From NCBI GenBank assembly GCA_016210805.1, contig JACQTL010000368.1, positions 1 through 5,146 of the forward strand: a stretch of DNA of 5,146 nucleotides, written 5' to 3'. This DNA is from Actinomycetota bacterium (lineage in GTDB: Bacteria; Actinomycetota; UBA4738; G016210805). The position numbers and the translations under genes are program-made. Of the stretch, positions 1-5,146 are shown in pieces. Every line of letters begins with the position of its first letter. Position 1 is the first letter of the stretch. Under the pieces are notes generated by a model, which did no database searches, was not told the DNA's origin, and worked only from the letters and a program-made list of their open reading frames with translations.

Positions 1-2054
1 AGGCTTGGCCCCGCGGTGTCCTTGAAGGGGTCGCCGACGGTGTCCCCCACGACGGCCGCCTTGTGGGTGTCGGACCACGTCCCGCCGTAGGCGCCGCCCT
101 CGACGTACTTCTTCGCGTTGTCCCAGGCGCCGCCAGCGTTCGAGAGCATGACCGCCAGGAGCTGGCCCGTGAGGATCGCGCCGGCCAGGAAGGCCCCCAG
201 GGCCTCGGCCTCCAGGAGGAACCCCACGATGATCGGGGCCAGCACGGCGAGGAGCCCTGGGGTCATCAGCTCCCGGAGCGAGGTCCTGGTGCAGATGTCC
301 ACCACGCGGGCGTAGTCCGGGGTCTCGGTGTAGTCCATGATCCCCGGGTGCTCGCGGAACTGCTGGCGCACCTCCATGACCACCTGGGAGGCCGCCCGGC
401 CCACGGCCCGGATGGCGAGGGACGAGAACAGGAAGGCCACCGACCCGCCGATCAGCAGGCCGACCAGGACGTCCGGCGAGTCCACCCGGATCCCGGCGAA
501 GTCGAAGCCCTCCTCCAGGAGGATCTCCCGGAACGAGCCGAACAGGGAGGTCGCCGCGATCACGGCCGTGGCGATGGCCATCCCCTTGGTGATGGCCTTG
601 GTGGAGTTCCCCACGGAGTCCAGCCCGCCCAGGATCTCCGCCGGCCGCCCCTCGAACTCCCCGGACATCTCGGCGATGCCCTGGGCGTTGTCCGACACCG
701 GCCCGTACGTGTCCATCGACACGATCACGCCCACCGTGGTGAGCATCCACATCCCGGTGAGCGAGATGAAGTAGAGGGCCTCCTCGAGCGAGTCGCCCAG
801 GTAGAACGCCCCGGCGATCGCGGCGCCGATGATCAGGATCGACCACACCGTGGACTCGAGGCCGACCGAGAAGCCGGACAGGATCGTGGTGGCCGCGCCG
901 GTCTGCGAGGCCTCGGCGATCTCCAGGACCGGCTTGCGCCTGGTCGAGGTGAAGTGCTCGGTGAGGACCGAGATCACGCTGGCCAGCACGAGCCCGATCA
1001 GCACCGCCCAGAACACCTCCAGGTCCTTCACGTAGAACTGGGCCAGGAGGTACACCCCGACGGCCGACGCGGCGGCCGAGATGAAGAACCCGCGGTTGAT
1101 GGCCTTCATCCCGTGCTCCTCCTCGCTGCGGGGAGACACGGCCACGATGCCGAGCACCGAGGTCACGACGCCGATGGCCCGGACGAACAGGGGGAACATG
1201 ACCCCCACGATCGCGCCCTCCGGGGAGCCGGCGAACGCGGCCGCCCCCAGGATCAGGGAGGCGACCAGGGTGACCTCGTAGGACTCGAACAGGTCGGCGG
1301 CCATCCCGGCGCAGTCGCCCACGTTGTCCCCGACGTTGTCGGCGATCGTGGCCGCGTTGCGGGGGTCGTCCTCGGGGATGCCCTGCTCGACCTTGCCGAC
1401 CAGGTCGGCCCCCACGTCGGCCGCCTTCGTGAAGATCCCCCCGCCTACCCGCATGAACATCGCCAGCAGCGCCCCGCCGAACCCGAACCCGACCAGCACG
1501 CTGGTGGCGTCCTGCTTGTAGACGATCAGGATCACGGTGGCCCCCATGAGGCCCAGGCCGACCGTGAACATCCCGGCCACCCCCCCGGCCCGGAAGGCCA
1601 GCCGCATCGCCTTCCTGAGTCCCGACTCCCGGGCGGCGTTGGCGGTCCGGACGTTGGCCCGCACGGCGAGCCACATCCCGGCGAAGCCGGTCACCGCGGA
1701 GAACCCCGCGCCCAGGATGAAGGCGATGGAGCGCCCCAGCCGGATCGAGAGCTCGGAGTGGAGCTCACTTTCCTGGGCGGGCAGGACGAAGAACAGGGCC
1801 ACCGTGAGGAGGGCCAGGAAGATGCCCAGGGTCCTGAACTGCCGGCTCAGGTAGGCGCGGCTGCCCACCTGGATCGCCCTGGCGATCTCGCGCATCTTGG
1901 GGGTGCCCTCGGGAGCGGCCAGGACCTCGCGGCTGAAGTACCAGGCCACGGCGAGGGCCAGGATCGATACGGCGAGGATCACCCAGAGGGCCAGATCCTC
2001 GAAGGAACCGAACCGGGCCTCGATCCGGCCGCCTTCCTGGGCAAGGAATCCCAT
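1..2054 (-). CDS. hppA: K+-independent membrane H+-translocating pyrophosphatase, C-terminus cut by window edge
   Basis: This membrane pump hydrolyses pyrophosphate and couples it to proton export across the cytoplasmic membrane. The minus-strand frame is open for 684 full codons from ATG 2054 to the left edge, with many hydrophobic helices (the family has about 16). Family signatures seen are DVGADLVGKVE at residues 213-223, followed by IPEDDPRN; the acidic DNVGDNVGDCAG motif at 239-250; and the C-terminal SDTHKAAVVGDTVGDPFKD with D662, D671, D675, K678 and D679. These form the Mg-PPi site in the family. The GNSTKAIT motif has Lys486 and Thr489, where K+-dependent enzymes have Ala and Gly, so this should be K+-independent and proton-pumping (inferred from the known signature). 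The start is firm: an in-frame TAA lies at 2076-2078 and AGGAGG (2059-2064) sits four bases upstream of the ATG. The frame stops at DTAGPS, so only a short C-terminal tail, including the last helix, is missing. It is transcribed divergently from nfeD. Confidence 0.96.
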   Translation of the reverse strand, partial: MGFLAQEGGRIEARFGSFEDLALWVILAVSILALAVAWYFSREVLAAPEGTPKMREIARAIQVGSRAYLSRQFRTLGIFLALLTVALFFVLPAQESELHSELSIRLGRSIAFILGAGFSAVTGFAGMWLAVRANVRTANAARESGLRKAMRLAFRAGGVAGMFTVGLGLMGATVILIVYKQDATSVLVGFGFGGALLAMFMRVGGGIFTKAADVGADLVGKVEQGIPEDDPRNAATIADNVGDNVGDCAGMAADLFESYEVTLVASLILGAAAFAGSPEGAIVGVMFPLFVRAIGVVTSVLGIVAVSPRSEEEHGMKAINRGFFISAAASAVGVYLLAQFYVKDLEVFWAVLIGLVLASVISVLTEHFTSTRRKPVLEIAEASQTGAATTILSGFSVGLESTVWSILIIGAAIAGAFYLGDSLEEALYFISLTGMWMLTTVGVIVSMDTYGPVSDNAQGIAEMSGEFEGRPAEILGGLDSVGNSTKAITKGMAIATAVIAATSLFGSFREILLEEGFDFAGIRVDSPDVLVGLLIGGSVAFLFSSLAIRAVGRAASQVVMEVRQQFREHPGIMDYTETPDYARVVDICTRTSLRELMTPGLLAVLAPIIVGFLLEAEALGAFLAGAILTGQLLAVMLSNAGGAWDNAKKYVEGGAYGGTWSDTHKAAVVGDTVGDPFKDTAGPS

Positions 2055-2134
2055 CGTGCCTCCTGCATGGTCGGGTTAAGAGCGTCGGTGTGCGGAGCTC
2101 GGAGCGGAACGGCTCGTGCCCCTGGAGCCGCGAG

Positions 2135-2140
2135 ATTATA
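2135..2140 (-). promoter_or_regulatory. Putative -10 box of the hppA promoter
   Basis: On the minus strand this reads TATAAT, a perfect sigma-70-type -10 hexamer in otherwise very GC-rich DNA. Transcription would start near 2128, giving an hppA leader of roughly 70-75 bases. The hexamer 17 bases upstream reads CCGGTC, a poor -35 match, so the promoter may depend on the -10 element or on an activator. This is a prediction from sequence only. Confidence 0.5.
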
Positions 2141-2233
2141 GATCACGCCGGCAGCGGGACCGGCGCGAGCAGGGCCTCGTCGAGCCCCGCACGGGCCCAT
2201 CCTGCCAGACCCCCGTCCCCGCTCGCCCGGACG

Positions 2234-2239
2234 TATACT
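2234..2239 (+). promoter_or_regulatory. Putative -10 box of the nfeD operon promoter
   Basis: TATACT is a close match to a sigma-70 -10 hexamer and one of the few AT-rich spots in this intergenic region. It would place the start of transcription near 2246, about 60 bases before the proposed nfeD start. No recognisable -35 hexamer lies 16-18 bases upstream; that stretch is C-rich. If real, its transcript would run into the hairpin at 2259-2291 within about 15 bases. Confidence 0.35.
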
Positions 2240-2258
2240 CTTTCGCGGAGACGCCGGG

Positions 2259-2291
2259 AAGGCTGGTCGGCATGCTGACCGGCCTTTTTTT
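2259..2291 (+). terminator. Intrinsic terminator in the leader of the nfeD operon
   Basis: GGCTGGTC (2261-2268) pairs with GACCGGCC (2277-2284), giving eight base pairs including one G-U, around an eight-base loop. Seven Ts follow at 2285-2291. Two flanking A-T pairs (AA 2259-2260 with the first Ts) could extend the stem to ten. The poly-U tract exists only for plus-strand transcription. No plus-strand gene ends upstream, because the neighbour hppA points away, so the terminator does not close an obvious gene. It may attenuate nfeD operon transcription, end a very short leader RNA, or block stray transcription from the hppA side. Confidence 0.8.
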
Positions 2292-2297
2292 CGTCGC

Positions 2298-2302
2298 GGA
2301 GG
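2298..2302 (+). promoter_or_regulatory. Shine-Dalgarno sequence that sets the nfeD start
   Basis: GGAGG ends five bases before TTG 2308. This is the best ribosome binding site near the 5' end of the nfeD frame. It favours TTG 2308 over GTG 2116, which would overlap the hppA promoter, and over ATG 2272, which lies in the loop of the terminator hairpin. Confidence 0.65.
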
Positions 2303-2307
2303 CGTAC

Positions 2308-3657
2308 TTGCAGAAGACCCGGCCGTCCCACCGCCCCGGGGGCCGCGAGCAGCGGCTCCGGCATCCCCGGCACCGCCGGCTCGCCGTCCTAGTCCTGGCC
2401 TGCGCCGGGATCCTGGTCCTTCACCCATCCGGGGCCGGCGGGCAGGCCGAGGTGTCCTCCGTGCTGGTCACCGACGTGCGCGGTCCGATCACCCCCGTGA
2501 TCGCCGACCACCTCCGGGAAGCCCTGGACCGGGCCGAGTCGGCCGGGGCCGTCCTGCTTGTCGAGATGGACACCCCGGGGGGCACCGACGCCGCGATGCG
2601 CGAGATCGTCCAGGCGTTCCTGGGAGCCCGCACACCCGTGATCCTCTACGTCGCTCCCCCCGGGGCCCGGGCCGCCTCCGCCGGGGCGTTCATCGCCATC
2701 AGCGCCCACGTCGCCGCCATGGCCCCGGGGACCACGATCGGCGCGGCCACCCCAGTGGACCTGGAGGGGAGCGACGTCGCCCGCAAGATCGTGAACGACG
2801 CCGTGGCCTACGCCCGGTCGATCGCCCGGGAGCGGGGCCGGAACGTGGGGTTCGCCGAGGACATGGTCCGCGAGGCCCGCACGGCGACGGCCGAGGAGGC
2901 CGTCGCGATCCAGGTCGTCGACGTGCTGGCCGACACGCGCGACGAGCTGCTCGTCACGCTGGACGGACGGACGGTGGAAACCACCTCGGGCGGCGTCACT
3001 CTCCGCACGGCCGGGGCCCCGGTCGAGGAGTTCGAGATGGGCCTGTTCCGGCGGATCCTCCAGTGGCTGGCCGACCCCAACCTGGCCTTCATGTTCCTGT
3101 CGCTCGGGACCCTGGCCATCCTCTACGAGCTGGCCAACCCGGGGATCGGGGCCGGGGGGATCGTCGGGCTGATCCTCATCCTCATGGCGCTGTTCGCCCT
3201 CTCGGTGCTCCCCGTGAACGCGGTGGGGGTGATCCTGATCCTCCTCGCCGCGGCGCTCTTCGTGGCCGAGCTCTTCGTCCCGGGGATCGGCGTGTTCGCC
3301 GCGGGGGGGACCGCGTCGCTGATGCTGGGAGGGATCTTCCTGTTCCGCGGGTCGATCGGGGTCGACGCCGTGGTCCTGGCCCCCATCGGGATAGTGGTGG
3401 GGGGCGGGGCACTGGCCATCGGCCGGATAGCCTGGAGGTCCCGACGGATCCCCACGGTGAGCGGGACGGGCGCGGTGGTCGGCCACACCGGGATCGTCCG
3501 GAGGGTGGACGGCGACCGGCTGCAGGTCGTGGCGGCCGGGTCGTGGTGGGGGGCTCGGAGCGCCCAGGGAGGCCTCGAGGTGGGCCAGCGGGTCCGCGTC
3601 GTCGACATGGAGGGGCTGACCCTGATCGTCGAGGCAGTAGAGGAGGAGGGCACATGA
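2308..3657 (+). CDS. nfeD: Long-form NfeD membrane protein with ClpP-class serine protease domain
   Basis: With the TTG start this is 449 residues, normal for the long NfeD form; the open frame extends upstream to GTG 2116. Residues 1-47 look like a type I signal peptide: an Arg/His-rich start, a hydrophobic core at 25-38 and small residues before about 43-47. A ClpP/crotonase-like protease domain follows, with DTPGGTD at 88-94, the nucleophile Ser124 in AASAGAFI, and MAPGTTIGAATP. The archaeal catalytic lysine position, in an AYIKS context, reads AYARS here, giving Arg170. Five membrane segments lie at about 259-276, 283-300, 303-322, 327-346 and 354-373. A C-terminal NfeD OB-fold-like domain (about 380-445) contains GHTGIVRR, GSWWGARS and the end motif VDMEGLTLIVEAV. 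In the family the protease domain is extracytoplasmic and acts on a slipin partner. The stop overlaps the slipin start as ATGA, indicating translational coupling. Confidence 0.92.
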   Translation: MQKTRPSHRPGGREQRLRHPRHRRLAVLVLACAGILVLHPSGAGGQAEVSSVLVTDVRGPITPVIADHLREALDRAESAGAVLLVEMDTPGGTDAAMREIVQAFLGARTPVILYVAPPGARAASAGAFIAISAHVAAMAPGTTIGAATPVDLEGSDVARKIVNDAVAYARSIARERGRNVGFAEDMVREARTATAEEAVAIQVVDVLADTRDELLVTLDGRTVETTSGGVTLRTAGAPVEEFEMGLFRRILQWLADPNLAFMFLSLGTLAILYELANPGIGAGGIVGLILILMALFALSVLPVNAVGVILILLAAALFVAELFVPGIGVFAAGGTASLMLGGIFLFRGSIGVDAVVLAPIGIVVGGGALAIGRIAWRSRRIPTVSGTGAVVGHTGIVRRVDGDRLQVVAAGSWWGARSAQGGLEVGQRVRVVDMEGLTLIVEAVEEEGT

Positions 3658-4472
3658 GCACGGAGCTGCTGTTCGGGATCGGGGCGGCGCTGGCCGTCGT
3701 CCTGATCGTCTTCATCTCCGCGATCCGCATCGTGAAGGAGTACGAGCGGGGCGTGATCTTCCGGCTGGGGCGGGTGATCGGAGCCAAGGGGCCGGGGCTC
3801 TTCTTCATCATCCCGATAATCGACCGCATGGTGAAGGTGAACCTCCAGACCGTGACCCTGGACATCCCGCCCCAGGACATCATCACGCGGGACAACGTGA
3901 CCGTCCGGGTCAACGCCGTGACCTACTTCAACGTGGTGGACCCGATCAGGGCCACCGTGGCGATACAGAACTACCGGTTCGGGACGTCGCAGGTTGCCCA
4001 GACCACGCTCCGCAGCGTGATCGGACAGGTGGACCTGGACGAGGTCCTGGTCAACCGGGACGAGATCAACCAGCGCCTCCAGCAGATCATCGACGAGGTC
4101 ACCGACCCCTGGGGGGTGAAGGTGACCCTCGTGGAGGTGAAGGACGTCGAGCTCCCCGAGGCGATGCGCCGGGCCATGGCCCGCCAGGCCGAGGCCGAGC
4201 GGGACCGCCGGGCCAAGGTGATCCACGCCAAGGGCGAGTTCGAGGCGTCCGAGACGCTGGGGCAGGCCGCGGAGATCCTCCAGCGGAACCCCGCGGCGAT
4301 GCAGCTCCGCGTGCTGTCCACGATGGTCGAGGTGGCCGCGGAGCGGAACTCCACCCTGGTGTTCCCCGTGCCCATCGAGCTCCTCCGGCTGGCCGACGCG
4401 GCCACCCGCCGCCTGGAGGCGACCGAGGGCAGGGGCGGGACCGAGACCGGCGCCCCGCCGGACCGGGCCTGA
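3654..4472 (+). CDS. Slipin (stomatin-like SPFH/band 7 protein)
   Basis: A 272-residue protein of normal slipin length. It has one N-terminal membrane segment (about residues 5-24), then the typical slipin start EYERGVIFRLGRV, the GPGLFFIIPIID turn and the band 7 core (LDIPPQDIITRDNVTVRVNA, then DLDEVL and VKDVELPEAMRRAMARQAEAERDRRAKVI). A charged, Ala/Glu-rich coiled-coil stretch runs through about 170-215. The hydrophobic NSTLVFPVPIELL segment near 232-244 matches the position where the archaeal NfeD protease cleaves its slipin. Such proteins oligomerise on the membrane and organise lipid or protein domains. The ATG overlaps the nfeD stop by four bases and is preceded by a repeated GGAGGAGG at 3642-3649, so the pair is co-translated. 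Family assignment is strong; the cellular role in this organism is unknown. Confidence 0.94.
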   Translation: MSTELLFGIGAALAVVLIVFISAIRIVKEYERGVIFRLGRVIGAKGPGLFFIIPIIDRMVKVNLQTVTLDIPPQDIITRDNVTVRVNAVTYFNVVDPIRATVAIQNYRFGTSQVAQTTLRSVIGQVDLDEVLVNRDEINQRLQQIIDEVTDPWGVKVTLVEVKDVELPEAMRRAMARQAEAERDRRAKVIHAKGEFEASETLGQAAEILQRNPAAMQLRVLSTMVEVAAERNSTLVFPVPIELLRLADAATRRLEATEGRGGTETGAPPDRA

Positions 4473-4487
4473 TCAGGGGAACCCTCC

Positions 4488-5146
4488 TTGGGGCTCGCCG
4501 TCCTGGCGGTCCTCGGGGGCCTGGTGCTCCTCACCCTGGCCTCCGACCGGTTCGTCATGGGCACGGCTCGGATCGCCCTGGCCCTGCGGATCTCGCCGGT
4601 CGTGGTCGGGGCGGTGATCATCGGGTTCGGCACCAGCGCCCCCGAGCTGCTGATCTCCGGGCTGGCCGCGGGCCAGGGCCTGGTCGGCATCGCCGTCGGC
4701 AACATCGTGGGGTCGAACATCGCCAACCTGACCCTGGTGCTCGGCACGGCGGCCCTGATCTTCCCCCTCCGGGCCACCTCCCGGACCCTGCGGCGAGAGC
4801 TCCCCCTGTCCTGCCTGGCCGTCTTCGCCTTCGCCCTCGCCGCCCAGGGGAGCCTGAAGCCGGTGGAGGGTGTGGTGCTGCTGGCGACGATCGTGGCGGT
4901 GCTGTGGTGGCTGGTGAGCTCGGCCAGGCGGGACCGCCGGCTGACCGAGGAGGTGGAGGAGTTCGTCGGGGAGACACCGTCGCGGATCTCGCTCCCCAGG
5001 GAGTCGCTCCGCACGCTGCTCGGGCTGGCCGGGACCCTGGCCGGCGCCCAGCTCCTGGTCACCGGGGCCCGCGACGTCGCGGGCCCCGGTGACCAGGAGC
5101 TGGGCGCCGGCCAGGGTCCCGGCCAGCCCGAGCAGCGTGCGGAGCG
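4488..5146 (+). CDS. Calcium/sodium antiporter (CaCA superfamily, YrbG-like), 3' end cut and corrupted by a palindrome
   Basis: This is the N-terminal half of a membrane cation exchanger that trades Ca2+ for Na+ or H+ across the membrane. The start is TTG 4488 with AGGGGA (4475-4480) seven bases upstream; the slipin stop lies in the same frame 15 bases before, so no earlier start is possible. Seen are a first helix (about 3-19) ending in ASDRF, then the alpha-1 repeat with GFGTSAPEL at 46-54 (acidic Glu53) and GNIVGSNIAN at 71-80. Further helices lie near 105-118 and 122-138, with a charged cytoplasmic-loop-like stretch at about 140-170. A helix with GAQLLVTGARD ends at residue 196. Family members are about 320-360 residues, so the second alpha repeat should follow. 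Instead, from 5076 the sequence mirrors itself and the frame encodes a Gly/Gln/Pro-rich peptide without membrane character. Residues after about 196 should not be trusted. It is likely the third gene of the nfeD-slipin operon. Confidence 0.88.
   Translation, partial: MGLAVLAVLGGLVLLTLASDRFVMGTARIALALRISPVVVGAVIIGFGTSAPELLISGLAAGQGLVGIAVGNIVGSNIANLTLVLGTAALIFPLRATSRTLRRELPLSCLAVFAFALAAQGSLKPVEGVVLLATIVAVLWWLVSSARRDRRLTEEVEEFVGETPSRISLPRESLRTLLGLAGTLAGAQLLVTGARDVAGPGDQELGAGQGPGQPEQRAE
5005..5146. repeat. Perfect 71-base-arm inverted repeat with no spacer at the window end
   Basis: Bases 5005-5075 are the exact reverse complement of 5076-5146. The centre lies between 5075 and 5076 inside GACGTC. 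I compared the arms base by base and found no mismatch. The right arm reaches the last base, so the repeat may continue outside the window. The left arm encodes a membrane helix fitting the antiporter family, whereas the right arm in the same frame does not, so the left arm is original and the right arm the copy. The likeliest cause is a fold-back chimera or an assembler turning back at a contig end. A real inverted duplication or hairpin end is possible but less likely. Confidence 0.97.

Noticed and set aside
1979..2068. Short minus-strand frame beginning at ATG 2068 just upstream of hppA
   Set aside because: It is out of frame with hppA, has no ribosome binding site of its own, and its first codons contain the hppA AGGAGG site. 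It ends after 29 codons with no recognisable content.
63..2141. A 692-codon plus-strand open frame opposite hppA
   Set aside because: It is a GC-driven shadow of hppA. Its translation is His/Gly/Asp/Pro-rich low-complexity sequence without domains, while the minus strand encodes every pyrophosphatase motif.
2395..2406. Possible lipoprotein box at Cys32 of NfeD (LVLAC)
   Set aside because: Leucine at the -2 position is unusual for a lipobox, and the hydrophobic core continues past the Cys to residue 38, which fits a type I signal peptide better.
3063..3653. Upstream extension of the slipin frame inside nfeD, making a 469-residue product
   Set aside because: The extension is Arg/Gly/Pro-rich and overlaps the conserved NfeD membrane and C-terminal domains. 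The ATG at 3654 has a strong ribosome binding site and a classic slipin N-terminus.
2389..5062. Several long minus-strand open frames opposite nfeD, slipin and the antiporter (2389-3486, 3123-4226, 3971-5062)
   Set aside because: They are low-complexity Arg/Pro/Ser or Asp/His/Gly-rich translations antisense to well-recognised genes, as expected at this GC content.
5005..5146. Palindrome as a telomere hairpin, rho-independent terminator or protelomerase site
   Set aside because: It lies within the antiporter coding sequence, has no T-tract or loop, and the left arm is family-like protein-coding sequence. A fold-back artefact explains it more simply.

Overview
The window is 5,146 bases of very GC-rich bacterial DNA with strong G/C preference at third codon positions. 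It carries a divergent pair of transcription units coding for membrane proteins. High GC, TTG starts preceded by strong Shine-Dalgarno sequences, and a proton pyrophosphatase of the K+-independent type would suit a high-GC Actinomycetota-like or related environmental bacterium. That placement is an inference from composition and gene content only.

Layout. Positions 1-2054 (minus strand) hold nearly all of hppA, a membrane-integral proton-pumping pyrophosphatase whose C-terminus runs off the left edge. Positions 2055-2307 are the divergent intergenic region. It has a perfect TATAAT -10 box facing hppA, a TATACT box facing right, and a textbook intrinsic terminator placed 16 bases before the first codon of the rightward operon. 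Positions 2308-3657 (plus) are a long-form NfeD membrane protein with a ClpP-class serine-protease domain. Positions 3654-4472 (plus) are a slipin (stomatin-like SPFH protein) overlapping nfeD by four bases. From 4488 (plus) runs a calcium/sodium antiporter of the CaCA superfamily, cut by the right edge.

How the genes fit together. NfeD and slipin are a conserved pair: the archaeal NfeD protease domain is known to cleave its slipin partner in a hydrophobic C-terminal segment, and the slipin here has an equivalent segment. An antiporter translated from the same tight operon, next to a divergent PPi-driven proton pump, suggests a small membrane-energetics or ion-homeostasis locus. That functional link is inference.

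Most unusual feature. The last 142 bases (5005-5146) are a perfect inverted repeat with 71-base arms and no spacer, ending exactly at the window end. The left arm encodes a family-like membrane helix of the antiporter, while the right arm read in frame gives a hydrophilic Gly/Gln/Pro-rich peptide. The right arm is therefore most likely a fold-back copy (assembly or amplification artefact at a contig end), not native downstream sequence. I see no clear new biological system here. The best biological lead is the terminator in the leader of the nfeD-slipin-antiporter operon.
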